A stretch of DNA of 64,000 bases from Watersipora subatra (lineage: Eukaryota; Bryozoa; Gymnolaemata; Cheilostomatida; Watersiporidae), in assembly GCF_963576615.1 (NCBI RefSeq), contig NC_088711.1:19686182-19750181 (forward strand). Reading direction: 5' to 3'. A model generated the notes under the pieces. It saw only the letters and a program-made list of their open reading frames with translations. It was not told the origin of the DNA and made no database searches. The first letter of the stretch is position 1. Each line of letters opens with the position of its first letter. Of this stretch, positions 28,301 to 40,153 are shown piece after piece. Made by a program: the position numbers and the translations under genes.

Positions 28301-29382
28301 ATCTATATAAAGTTCTGAAAAATAAAGGAATTGGCTTGGAACTCCTCACCACGGTTAGTTGCCCACTGGCCGCAGAAAAATATTGCACAAGTCGTTTATG
28401 TGAATCACTGATAGTAGCTGACAAAAACCTTGCAATCCGAGCGATTGGTTTAGTTGACAATTTGTGGTTATTCAGTCAAGGCTTTCTCATTTTTTGTTAT
28501 GATAGCTTTTAAATCCTTGCTCACGTCATAGCCAGCTAACCCGATTGTCACCTAATAGTACTGTTGTAGACCGAAGCCTTTAAATAGGTCATGTTGAAAT
28601 CCCGTTTGCGGTTACAGTTACGCTTTGACTTTAAAACACTTATTAATTCATGCAAAATGTCACCTATTTTTATCAGTGATGTCTGAAGTGAATCCTGTTT
28701 TTAATTTCCTCACTAAGGATTTCATTTGAATTTTCAAAACATGTCATCTTTTTTTGGAAATACTGCGCAATCCGAGTTGTACTCTTTTGAAACTACATTT
28801 TAAACGTGGTCTTTCTCTTTAGGAAGTCAAAGCATTGTTGTTTACTTGTTTAGCACCAGGCTTGTGCGACATTCAATTACTTGAATGGCGAAAGACGATG
28901 CGTCGCAGCAGCACTTTTACCTCCGAAGAAGATTCAATCCAGAAATGAGACTTTTTACCTGCAGGAGACTTTGAATAAAGACCCCATGGAAGCACCACAG
29001 CATTACGTAACAGAATCAGGGGTGGGTCTTTTCTTGTTTTTAAACTTCTTTTCAACACAAAATGCAGGCAGTGTACAACACTTACGATGTTTGTTTTGAA
29101 CCATTGGCAGTTCTTTGTTTGCATGTACTGAAAAATTAGTGGGATTACAGCGAGTTGCAAAAGAAACTAAGTTTGGGTGCAATTGAATTGGTGTGATGCT
29201 TTGTATTTTAGAAGAGGATACCCCTGGCAGAGCTGGCAGAAGGCTGGCAAGAGCCGGAAGATAAAAGGCACCTGGCAGAGCTGCCGGAGAGGTATGCTGA
29301 TGCTCCTGAATCTGGTGCTAGGCTACCTGATTCGCAGAAGCCTCACAACCCAGAACTTCCTGATGGCCAGCGTAAAACTTGA
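16302..29382 (+). CDS. NDUFAF3: NDUFAF3, complex I assembly factor (DUF498/Mth938 fold)
   Basis: Mitochondrial factor that in animals works with NDUFAF4 in early assembly of NADH:ubiquinone oxidoreductase. Recognised exons: 16302-16500, 28247-28353, 28854-29021, 29212-29382. The first contains IDSYSTLGF and GPLALFP...FWN, matching the human IDSYNSRGF and GPCALLP...QWN. The second has LLLVGVGE. The third has ACATFNYLNGERR...ALLPP, matching human ACATFNFLCHEGR...ALIPP. Two pieces are missing. The 5' exon, with the start codon and any mitochondrial presequence, must end in phase 2. One exon between 16500 and 28247 must run from phase 0 to phase 1 and encode the segment corresponding to human DITEDSFSLFWLLEP. 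After the LLPP motif the protein runs about 90 residues further, far more than human NDUFAF3, with an acidic, proline-rich last exon ending at TGA 29380-29382. The internal gap is 11.7 kb and repeat-filled. Confidence 0.85.
16660..17042. repeat. Dispersed repeat R2, copy 1
   Basis: Direct match to 25607-26014. Shared blocks include TTTCCTCTCATTTCTTT, AATTAGTACAAGAGTTTAT, CTCACATTCCTCAACTAATC and CATCTATATTACCAACCAAA. It lies in the NDUFAF3 gap. Confidence 0.8.
17100..17480. repeat. Dispersed repeat R1, copy 2
   Basis: Direct copy of 14882-15255, slightly diverged and with a small internal duplication of TTTTTAATTTATGT. Confidence 0.75.
17481..19223. other. Intronic stretch of NDUFAF3, nothing clear
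   Basis: AT-rich. Open frames at 18145-18345 and 18489-18674 (minus) have no family signature. No exon matching the missing NDUFAF3 segment was recognised. Confidence 0.4.
19224..19606. repeat. Family F1 repeat, left half of a composite unit
   Basis: Starts ATATAAATCTCAAAGTTTGT and ends CTGTGCAACACCGAGCATTC...CTAG, as in the copies at 10138 and 20262. It runs directly into an F2 copy, giving a composite of about 630 bp. Confidence 0.6.
19607..19850 (-). repeat. tRNA-related SINE-like repeat, family F2, right half of a composite unit
   Basis: Starts TCTTTACTATAATAAGAG. On the minus strand it has a tRNA-like stretch around 19680-19730 (GAGTGGCTTAGTTGGTAGTA). Confidence 0.65.
20262..20645. repeat. 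Family F1 repeat, left half of second composite unit
   Basis: Begins CTACTATATAAATGGCAATC, followed by a (GTCT)n run, and ends near ATGCAACACAGGGCATTC. It is followed at once by F2, the same arrangement as 19224-19850. Confidence 0.6.
20646..20870 (-). repeat. tRNA-related SINE-like repeat, family F2, right half of second composite unit
   Basis: The clearest F2 copy. On the minus strand, ATTGGTGCAGATGGCAATGC (A-box-like) is followed by GGTGTGGGTTTGAATCC (B-box-like). The edge is ATCTTTACTATAATAAGAA. Confidence 0.7.
20871..21904. other. Intronic stretch of NDUFAF3; one ATG-started small open frame
   Basis: An ATG at 20931 opens 90 codons to 21203 with an acidic start (EVENNTQEVEPVDD) and a hydrophobic middle. 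There is a TATATA-like run about 30 bases upstream. No family is recognised, and random open frames of this length occur in this window, so it is not called as a gene. Confidence 0.25.
21905..22080. repeat. Fragment of fold-back MITE family F3
   Basis: Shares TTTAACAGAAAGTATCGATG, TTTGAGATG and TTTAAAATCAACAAAAA with the intact F3 copies at 42308-42758 and 57956-58348. Strongly diverged and partial. Confidence 0.45.
23516..24155 (-). CDS. Candidate two-exon minus-strand small gene, unrecognised
   Basis: Low-confidence model nested in the NDUFAF3 gap. Exon 24155-24127 starts ATG and ends at donor GAG|GTAAAT. Exon 23675-23516, after acceptor TATGTAG, continues in frame to a TGA, giving 62 residues (MLQRKIGEW...VQEITDLIK). 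Upstream on the minus strand are a CCAAT motif near 24430, a TTTTTATATGGG TATA-like box near 24412 and a locally CpG-richer stretch, which looks like a promoter. Beyond the TGA the same frame stays open to a strong donor (CACG|GTAAGT near 23473). A further open block lies at about 23340-23170, so the gene could be longer and decayed, or mis-modelled here. No domain recognised. Confidence 0.25.
25211..25452. mobile_element. Fold-back MITE with GACGTCA ends
   Basis: The left end TTTTTTCGCGACGTCATTC pairs with the right end GATGACGTCAAAAAA. Further in, GCCATCTTTATGG pairs with CTACAAAGATGGC. Long imperfect inverted repeats, 240 bp in all. The open frame through it is incidental. Confidence 0.55.
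25607..26014. repeat. Dispersed repeat R2, copy 2
   Basis: Direct copy of 16660-17042, 9 kb away inside the same NDUFAF3 gap. Confidence 0.8.
26238..26431 (-). pseudogene. Inverted partial copy of NDUFAF3 last intron and last exon
   Basis: The reverse complement of 29064-29268 matches along nearly its whole length. Shared blocks include CTCTTGCCA, TCTAAAATACAAA, CATCACACCAATTCAATTGC, TGTAATCCCACTAATTTTTC and GTACATGCAAACAAAGAACT. The copy spans the intron 3' part, its acceptor and about 50 bases of the final coding exon. It is upstream of and opposite to the true exon, so it is not in the reading path and is a duplicated fragment. Confidence 0.8.
27068..27135. repeat. Short minisatellite (GCTGCCGAATT unit)
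   Basis: About four imperfect copies of GCTGCTGCCAATT / GCCGCTGCCGAATT. Confidence 0.7.
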
Positions 29383-29608
29383 TGCTGTTGGTATCAACAA
29401 AAATAGTTCATATTATCGACTGATGCATCGGCGTATTTACAGAGTCGCTTTGAAAACAATTCACGATGGCAGCATATTGTGCTTGAGTAAACAAGGTTTG
29501 ACCACCATTTGACCTCTGATGATGGATTCTGTTGTTGTATAACATTGCTCATTCTAGTGTATTACAGTTGTGATGATCCTAACTTCAGGGTTTATTCTCC
29601 TAAAAGAG

Positions 29609-29742
29609 TTAACAACTCTTAATGTTAATAACTTGTATGTTAACAACTTGTATGTTAATAACTTTGTATGTTAACAACTTTGTATGTTAACAACTTTGTA
29701 TGTTAACAAATTTGTATGTTAACAACTTTGTATGTTAACAAT
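29609..29742. repeat. 18-base minisatellite (AACTTTGTATGTTAACA)
   Basis: About seven copies of AACTTTGTATGTTAACA with small variants. The unit contains the near-palindrome TGTTAACA. Confidence 0.9.
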
Positions 29743-31334
29743 TTTTAATTCCAAAACGGCACTTTTGCTACCGAAGTTATACCTTTTGTCTTTTTTGATG
29801 GAGTTGTTTTGTCAATTAGAGGTGTTCATCGTCTCTAATAGAACATTGTATGCTTATATAAATCCAGACTGCTCCTGTCCAATCAGGTTGTTAAGTTTAA
29901 CTTTAGCCCGGGGCGCCTGGGAGTGCATTCTCTTTGGTTTCTTATGCCAACGAGCATTGTTTCTTCATTGCGGCTGCGCAGTAGACTGTTAAACGCTATT
30001 GACTGTTCTATATCGGGCTAGAGACGAGCTTGGACCTCTGCCAGTTTCCTATTGTCATGCTGTGTTTCTAAGATGGCTGGACAAGAAAACATTTGACTTA
30101 AGGAAAAGATTGTTTACTGTTATTGATTGCGTGCCGCCCTGGATACCGAACAAAGGGTTTTTGCTGGGAAGGAAATACGGATGCCTTCATTCTGATAAAT
30201 GCTAATGACGTAAAATGCCTCTTATTTGGGATTATCTCTACACCTAAGGAATTCTAATTTGTTGATTTTAAATCAAGAGAAATCTCGACATAGGATATAA
30301 TTTTCGTTTTTCTTTTGAACTGATCTTTAAATCGGTGATGGATTACGTGCTAGGCAGTTGTCTGTAACTACAGGCGGCAATGTAAAACAAGGCAACCTAT
30401 TTAAGTCACAATTAGAGTAGGTACCTTCTGCCACTCGCTTACAAACTATGAAAAAAATGTTGCGAGCTTTGCTCGAAAGCGACAATGCCACCTTTTCTTC
30501 GGCTACTTGCATGCGTCCAGATAATAGTTGCCTAAAATTCAATAGCTCAAAAAATCATTGGATAGTTGAGTTTTTTCCTAAAAAGGAAATCACGAAAATG
30601 TTTGCCATCTCATACTACTTGCCACAGAACTCATGTGAGACATTCAATCATGAACGACACTGACTATATGGTCAAGCATCTACTTGGAAACTCAACATAT
30701 GAATTTTCCAACGTACATTGTACAATGTAAAAATTGACCATATACTTGACTCTGCACCTGAAGTATTTTCCAACATATAATATTCTAAGTTCCTTAACAC
30801 ATTCCCGTTTTATAGATGAAAGTGAAGGAGGAGTAATTGTTTAAACCATGCAGCTAGTTTGAGTTGGGGTAAGTTGCCAAACGCACACTTCTATTTTTGT
30901 TTCACAAAAATAGAAATACAAAAATGCCTTGTCTTTTATTGTTATTTAATTTTTAAACGATTTAATTCGTTCAGTTCTTTACATATGATTCTGCTTTAAT
31001 GTTTTGTGTAATTACCTTCATTAGCAATGGGGGAGTTATCGTAGGTGTTTCAGTTATGGAAGGACTGCAGTATATTCTTATAGAGTCATTTGTTAAAAGA
31101 CTGCAACAGTTTTAAGTCGAAAAGAAAATCTCGGCACAAATAAACTCATTATGTAAAGGCTGGAGTGTACTTGCAAAAATCACTAGCAAACTGTCTGCTC
31201 TGACAATTGACCAATAGCAGATCGCAGTTGTTTTGTCGACTTTTAGGTGTTGTTATTATCATAATTATGATTATGTTACTTGTAAGTTTGCATAACAAAA
31301 ATTTTAATTGCAATGGCTATACAAGCAGTAATTG

Positions 31335-31446
31335 TGCAATGTCATTGGCTATTTTATGTATCTTACATTGTCATTGGTTGTTTCCTGTTTTATACATTGT
31401 CATTGGTTGTTTCGTGTTTTATACATTGTCATTGATTGCTTCATGT
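31335..31446. repeat. 31-base minisatellite (ATTGTCATTGGTTGTTTC)
   Basis: About three and a half copies of TTTTATACATTGTCATTGG...TTTC. The unit carries ATTGG, an inverted CCAAT motif. Confidence 0.85.
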
Positions 31447-32167
31447 TGGTTTTATTTTACTAGGGAAACTAATTCCACAAATCATCTCTCTATGTATTCT
31501 TTTTCTAAATAACCATAAAACCTGCATCACAAAATCACTATGTTAGTGTTAGTCTGTACCCTAAAGCTTTTGTTGTAATAAATTCACCAGAACAGAGTAA
31601 TTATAGGAGTTGTCCACCTCTTACCTGGTTGCCTTGATTGTTCATTGGAAGTGACACAGATTCAGTATGATTCCTTAGACAGGAGTGCGCGTGTACGGTA
31701 ATGGCTCAAGGCATAGCGCTGATATGATGCAAGTGTCTCACTTGCCACCCTCTACTCATCCTCCCACCACCCAATCATCAATCATGTTTCTTAGGACGTC
31801 CGGCGTGCTGTCAACGCCGCACCTTTTGCCGGGAATTATCTTTTCATTCCATCATACCTTGAGTTAGGAGAAGAAAGGAGAGCTGACACTATAGAGCTTA
31901 ATGTGTAATCAACATGTTTCAAGGTACTGAACAGTGAATAAACCTCAGAGCTGCACTCGGGCGTAACTGCCATATTCTTATCAGTGGAAGGAATGCCTTC
32001 GGCCGGAAGCGGCGTTTTAGAATATCAGTTGTTAAGATATGTCGAAAGGTAATTAAGGTGATGACCCTTGGAAGACTGGGTGAGACACTCCAACGCATTG
32101 ACTAATTCACAGTTCGTATTTCACCCAGAGGCTATGGATGTTTCTAGATGACAAAAATAATTTTATT

Positions 32168-32385
32168 AAACTAGTATTCTGGCAGTCTTGTGTGCTGTGA
32201 ATGATCGTCAGGTGAGCTGTACAGAGAATAACTATGTGCCTAACTATTCGGCAATGAGTAATGCATGCAGCCGAATGGTTACAAAGCCGAATGCCATGAG
32301 TTCAAATCCTTCACGATGTAATCTTTTTTCACAACCTCAAACCGTGAATTCAGACAGACACGGCTCTTATTATAGTAAATATTTG
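32168..32385 (+). repeat. tRNA-related SINE-like repeat, family F2, opposite orientation
   Basis: tRNA-like region on the plus strand near 32255-32310 ending ATGAGTTCAAATCC (B-box-like). It ends with GGCTCTTATTATAGTAAA, the inverse of the family edge. Confidence 0.65.
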
Positions 32386-32675
32386 CACTGACGAAATGAC
32401 GTGGCAGACCTAACCACTTTCTTTTCACAAGTTTACAACATTCCGGATGCTGTCAGCTGTCATTTCATCCTATGACTTTATAACTTTTGTTGTGTTAAAG
32501 TCATGTCCTATTCTATGGTGCTGTTAGGGTGATGTACACAACGCTGCAATCTTGTTTTTTTTAAAAACTTATTAATTCATTTTTGGCTAACCAATAGAAT
32601 GTCATATGCTAAATATTTGTATTTAAAAAACTATGTGACTCAGTCCGTATCTATGCTCTCGGCGTGAAGGAGGTT

Positions 32676-32733
32676 ATGGCGGCTGAAGTTAGCGCTAATT
32701 CAAGCATGCTATTGAAACAACCGTTAATAGAGG
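32676..32733 (+). other. Orphan first-exon candidate (MAAEVSANSSMLLKQPLIE)
   Basis: ATG in AAGGAGGTTATGGCGGC opens 19 codons ending at a usable donor GAGG|GTAGGC. ATGGCGGC is a frequent start context and a YY1-like motif. No downstream exon that fits phase 1 was found, so this may be chance or the start of a gene I cannot follow. Confidence 0.2.
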
Positions 32734-35596
32734 GTAGGCACGTACACCCCTTCACCTTTCCTATTTTTCTCCTTCAATTAAGGCTCGCTCCACAATTGTA
32801 GCTACCTGAGTAACGAAGACCTACTCTCACACTAACTAGGGCAGAGTGCCACCAATTAAATATTTTATGAAATGCTGCGGCTGCCAGAGTCAGCTGTTAC
32901 TTAACGAAACCCCTAATCTATCCACCCTGTCTGAACATTGATCTTTAGCGTGATAAGAGTTATGCATGATATTAGGCTCAACTGGCAGTCCTATGATTAA
33001 TAGCTGATAGCCTACGTCAGTAGAATATATGCAATCAATTTCACAGGCTTGCTGGTTAAAAATAGGCTAAGTTGTAGGTGGTAGTTGGTGGAATTATAAA
33101 TACTCAGTACTTCAATAATAGCCAATCTAGTAAATAAGGTCACCAGCCAAGCGAGAGCCTAGCCGTGTGTTACTAGCACGTAATGCTGGTAGCCATCGCT
33201 CGGGAATTGCCGCAGCATTGCCTCATGCTAATCACTAATATTAGTCTCCATGCAACGACTGTATGTCCACACAGCAGCCTCAGGACATGGCTGTCGCTCT
33301 CCCATTTGTTATTTGTTCTCTAACTGGTGTTACTAACCTGCCTATTCGATGAAATTGCATCAGCGATCCGCTAGAACATTCATCAACATTTGAGATTCGC
33401 TAAACAATAGCGCGTCTCTCTGGTAATTTGCCAACCACAATGTAATACGTAAAACAACATATCTATTGTTCAGAATCTCAGAGATGACCATAGCTTAAAA
33501 GGGTCTGCAGGGAGAATATGTCAACAGCTTCCTACTGTTAACATTGTCACTATTCCCACATCCCATAACAGGAAATTATTATTTCCACTACCTTTTCACA
33601 TCTCTAAATAGACCAGCTAGCTTTCTTCAAACCTATCATACAGTCTGCTATCCACTAGTGAATAATGTAGGCAGAGAAAATACATCATTACATTTACATA
33701 CAAATTCTAGAAGATATCGCTAAGCCATTCTCACAGTGATTATGGTGGTATTTGCTTGGGAAGATTGTTTATGTCTCATTGGTTCAAACCATTATAGCTG
33801 ATATAACTACCATTTGCAAAGAATTAAAAGTTTCGTTGTTTCTATCGACTTGTATCTCTTGTTTTTTATTATAACTGAAACCAATCAACTCAAAAAAGCT
33901 TTAAAAATTGTTTCTGTGTGAAGCTAGACATGTAAAGATGTTACTCGATGTCTAAGATCGTGAAGGTGCATTTGCATGGTTACAATTTTTGATAATTTCT
34001 GATGAAAAAAGAAAACTTCTTAAAAATCGCCCAGTGCAGATGTTAAAGCACCATAAATCCACTAACGTCGTCACCAACATATTTAGTACTGATTGATTGG
34101 ATGGATAAATTCACTCCGGACAGCCAATGACAGCACAAATAGTGGCGAGTAGGCCCTATACTTCCTTCAACTATTTGTGAACCATGATATTAGATTCTAA
34201 TTTGGCTGTAATGACTGCTGAGGATCCCGACGAGTTTTTTGATGAAACAAAAATGATGAATAAAAATGGTTAAAATAGTTAGAACAGGTCCACAACATAA
34301 GAGGTCTAGCATTTTGGGCCCAATGATCATCACCCCATCTTCTTCAGACTTATCCAGGAGGAGGTGTTACTTCATATGGTACCACCTACATGTATTGAAT
34401 AGCTTTGCACTCACGAATGTAGTGTTTCAGGTTAGGTGAGAAATTTTCTTACTGCTTGTCTCTGTGAGTTCGCAAGATGCGGCATGCATTAAAGAGAGGG
34501 AAGCGAAGTCAGACAAGCCCTGGAAGTTAAAATATTGCTCTAAGCGCCTGTTTATAATTGATTGGTCAGGCATTAAGCCAACGGCAAGCTGGATATAGTG
34601 CTTAGCCTATCTGGACCAGGGTACATCTACCTAGTGGTATGGGAAGGAGTATTGGCTATTTTTACACTTTATGAAATGATATCTAATAGCTAGCAGCCAG
34701 TGTGCTTATATTGATTTTGAAGCGTTTTTACAAAGTCAGTCTCATTGTCTATTCCACCCACCCATCACTTCACATCTATCATGCTCCGTTGCACCAAAGT
34801 CATCATCAATCAGCGGTTGCAAACCTAGATAGCTGTACTGGTTTGCTGTCGGCCTCTATGCAATGCATCCAAGGTACAAGCCATTACAAATTCTCAGAAA
34901 TAAGAGATTCCTCTTTCTGTGAAACTTTTGAGGCATGAGTAAGTGTGTTACACATTTTGGCATGAACTGTTAAAATGCCTCATCGAGGATTTCCTTCCAT
35001 ATGTGAGTCATGTAAGCGCAGTTGAATCATCTAGCTTTTTGTTACAGGAAGGTATTCCCTTCCAAACATACTCCCTCACTCTCTGAGTCACTTCGTGGCA
35101 ACCATTGGCTGTGCTAAAAATACATCTGGGAGTTTCGAGATATTATCCAATTACTTAGCCGATGACACTTTGCTGTGGTATGCGGGCGGTTTTCAACGTG
35201 TCGAATGCATAGATAGCCTTGCACGTGATAGATAATCTCTAACCCTAACATTGAACTTATTACTAGCTTGAAAGGAATTCCTTCAACCCTGCCAAAGGCT
35301 TTCGGAAATCCTTGTCCCATATAAGGAGTGTCTTATGACGTATATGCAAATGTGGCCTAGGGAAATCCTTCTGCACTGCTTCGCTGATTTTCACCATTTT
35401 TTTGCAAAATTCATTATTTTATACTCATTTTATTAGAGGCAGCAGTTGCTATAACCTGAACTACTTAGCGTGCATTAGACTGTTCTAGTGAAAAGGTTTT
35501 ATAGGACTGCAAAATCCATATATATATTAGTCTAGGTTATGCACGGCTCCTCTGATATTAATAGCTGCGATCTATTTTAGTTTACTAACGTAAGCG

Positions 35597-35768
35597 TACG
35601 TCAAGGATTCCCATCCCGTGATTGGCTGATAATATCGGAACTCCCAAATAAGGAAAATAAGGCGGAGCTTCGCGAGCTATAGTAACAGGGGGTAGCCCTC
35701 CTTACTGTATTCCTTACTCCTTACTGTACGTGCGTGGGCGTCGTGTCGGGGATCTCCTTGATTAAAAG
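35597..35768 (+). promoter_or_regulatory. EGR proximal promoter: CRE-like, CCAAT, CArG and TATA-like sites
   Basis: In order: TACGTCA (35597-35603), ATTGG as an inverted CCAAT (35621-35625), CCAAATAAGG (35644-35653), and TTGATTAAAAGG near 35757-35768 as a TATA-like box about 50 bases before the EGR start codon. A SRF site plus a CRE is the arrangement known for vertebrate immediate-early EGR genes. Confidence 0.6.
35644..35653 (+). promoter_or_regulatory. CArG box (serum response factor site)
   Basis: CCAAATAAGG is a perfect CC(A/T)6GG match, 175 bases upstream of the EGR ATG. A second near-site AAAATAAGG follows directly. Confidence 0.65.
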
Positions 35769-35818
35769 GCTTCCCCAATAATTTGAACTACTTATTTACA
35801 TTAGAAGTTTCACTCAGT

Positions 35819-37267
<1,449 letters not shown>

Positions 37268-37378
37268 AGCTAAGATTATAGTATTGCTACTTTAGCATCA
37301 TATAGTCATATTTTTGATACTACAAATGTAAATAATATTTTTCTTTCAAACGAGATTTAGTGTATATGTTTGTACAGA

Positions 37379-37384
37379 AATAAA
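37379..37384 (+). promoter_or_regulatory. EGR polyadenylation signal
   Basis: AATAAA, 112 bases after the EGR stop, in an AT-rich 3' UTR. Confidence 0.7.
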
Positions 37385-37399
37385 ATATAAATAATTATG

Positions 37400-40150
37400 T
37401 TACTACTATTTCTTTGCAAGATTTGATAGCCATCCAGTGTTGGCTGCGCCTTAAACATCTCAAAGGATTTGTTTCAGTAGATATTGCTTATATGAAGCAC
37501 TGCGCATCGTTCAAGAGCAGCTGCGAGCACATTACTCAGGCCATAATCCAGTGGATTGATGGTGAATAAATACTGCAATCAATGTTCAGCCCTCCAGGCA
37601 TCCAGGGAGAGATATAGCACGCTTAATGATTTACGTAAATTGATTTCCATCGCAGCGCAACTGGAAATGCAGATATTCAACTTAAGATACAGCCAGCGAG
37701 TGATTGTCTCCCATGCTATAACAAATTGTTAGGTAACCAAAAGTAATGTTTACAGCCGTTGACAATACCCTAGATAAAACATAAAATATGCAAGCCGTCG
37801 TCATCGAGTACTGATAAGAACAAATATAGCCCTCTCCGACATCACGCCACTCGCTTCCCATATTCAGTGAGAAAGTCACTTGCCCATTTGTTCTCATAGA
37901 ATACTGACAAGCGCTCTTCTTATCTGATATCACTTGACCTGTCATCGTTAGTCCAAATTCAAAAGTTCAATTTCTCTGTAGCTTCGAGCCATTGTGCAAG
38001 TACTTAGCTAGTAAATTCACAATTCCAAGCTCTATAATCAAATTCTGCTGGACTGAAACAACATCAGAAAAGTAGCCTTTCTCGGTCAATTTTGGGATTG
38101 GTTCTTACTCGCTCTAGAACAATGAACTCATGACATTCGATTAATAAAATATACAGTTTTAGAAATCTTAGTCGGTTCAAGATCTTGAGCGGATGCGTCA
38201 ATGGAAACTTATTTGCTTTAGTTCAAATAAACGGTACAACTACAAACAGCGTGAGCACTTGTAAAGTACATTCCACGGCCTGTTGGTAAAATAACCTGCG
38301 ATGCTAATCAAAACTGACTGCAATTGATTAATGTGGTATAAGATACTTTTTACGGAATATTTCAAGTCAAGCTAAGTAATACAACCTTGCCTAGGCACGA
38401 GTATTCTATTGTCAGTGTAGAGATGCTTATTACAGAAATATTGATGTCTGGAGTCTAGCTCAAGATGATCGGATGCCATTTCGACCTTACATAATGTGAT
38501 CTAATTTACGGCCAATTACACAGAATCTAAAGCCTGCTTAGCGATGTCAGAATAAGTTCAGTGAGCTTTTAGGATAACAACAAAAAGGAGATGCATCTAG
38601 TCTGTAAAGATATATTTGAACCCTGAGATGTTAACTACAAGCATACAAGCTTTAACATTTCAGCAAGATGAGATTTATTATATTATAATCTTCAAAACAT
38701 AACACATTTCGCAAAATTTTGAATGTTTATACCATGAATTTTCCTGCTTATTCTGCTTCCAGGCAGAATAATGTATGTATTGCACAGTCTTTCCGACATG
38801 GCATAGCTGTGACATAGCTTAAAAACTTATAACTAACACACTACTCTCTAGCTTTATCATGACCATCACATTAATTTTACGTAGTTGATCAACCTGTTGC
38901 CACCAGCTATAGGTTGTTGGTACAGAAGTACCAACAATATCTTACTTGAAAACGCTTTTCATCTCAGATATGCGATGTAAATATGTGAACCAAAATCTTA
39001 GGTGGGGTGTTTGAAAAAACTACATGCAGTTTATGTGCAATCTATAAAAAGTCATGGTATAATCGTGTATTCATTGTAAAGCTATATAGTACCCCTATAG
39101 CACTCAGTATAATGCTATATTCAGTACGGGTAACTTTTTTAGGAGCGATCGATTTATCTACTCTTTGATAATTGACACAAAATGTAGACAACTCCTTTCG
39201 CAGTTGATCTCGAGTCTTATATCGTCGCTTATTTTACGAACAATAAGACGAATCATTAGACGGAAGTTGGCACGTTCGTGGAAAATATTTTTTGGCGAGT
39301 GTCCGAAGAGCACAAAACATCTAATAATGAATAGGAAACGTAGACATGTATAAATCATTCTTGGTAAGCAGTTTTGTTTCAACAGTATAAACCTTACCAT
39401 AAATAAAACTAAAACCACGTACCAAATGTACATGTATAATAAAAAAAACCATGTAGAGGTACCTTTGAAATATTTGAAGACGGAGGTACAAAGGGTTTAG
39501 TTTCGAGTTTTGTAGATAAATGGACTCTAAAAACTGTTTGTGATGAATATAAACTTCAAGCCTGTTATTGTTTTATAATTTTATTTAAGTATATATCATA
39601 TGTGTAGTGAGTAATAGTATTGTAGATAACTAAATCAGCCATTTAAATTGATAAATGAATGAGGAAGTGAGTGAGATATAGTATAATAAAAAAATGTATG
39701 CTAAGGAAAGGTCCCCTCATTCATTTTTGGTCGTGTTGGTTGATATAACATAAAACAATAAAAATAGCAGTTAGTTATAGAATGTACAGAAATATATACA
39801 CGAAAGTGCGATATCTATTCAAAACGTCCTAAAACTAAATCATTGCTTCTAAAAATTCGCAAGCAAACGTTTTAATATTGTCTGGAACAAAGAGATCATC
39901 CAATTTGTGCTAGAAAAGGCATAGAAGACGACCTACGTGTAATGTGTCCAAACATCAGCAAAAAAACTAACAATTCAAGAAAGTTGCATGCCTCAACAAT
40001 AGATTTTGTGTTACATTTTCTATATGTCAGCTTTGGTTTTGCAAAACACGGTGTAGCAATAATTCTTCTGTTATTCTTGTTTATTGTACATTATTTGTTT
40101 GCAGATGTAGTTGCAGCTTTATGTGAAAGTCTGCGACACGAAAACCTGCC
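37400..40150. other. Intergenic region between EGR and BIN3
   Basis: About 2.7 kb without a supported gene or clear repeat. It holds the BIN3 promoter and 5' UTR near 39900-40150. The rest may contain EGR or BIN3 regulatory DNA, but I see no decisive motif. Confidence 0.5.
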
Positions 40151-40153
40151 GTC

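Larger units (their letters stand above)
29383..35590. other. Intergenic region between NDUFAF3 and EGR
   Basis: No supported gene. It contains two minisatellites, one F2 repeat, a promoter-like GC-richer stretch at about 29870-30080 (CCAATCAGG, CCCGGGGCGCC, TCTATATCGGG, AAGATGGCT) and an orphan first-exon candidate at 32676-32733. The stretch 32700-35500 has few repeats and could hold EGR enhancers, but I cannot show that. Confidence 0.5.

Noticed and set aside
29870-30205. Promoter-like region followed by ATGGCTGGACAAGAA
   Set aside because: The frame stops after seven codons and no donor or following exon fits; kept only as a note in the intergenic entry.
35783-35818. Upstream extension of the EGR protein by 12 residues
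   Set aside because: It would need a TTG start; the first ATG in frame is at 35819 with a good context.
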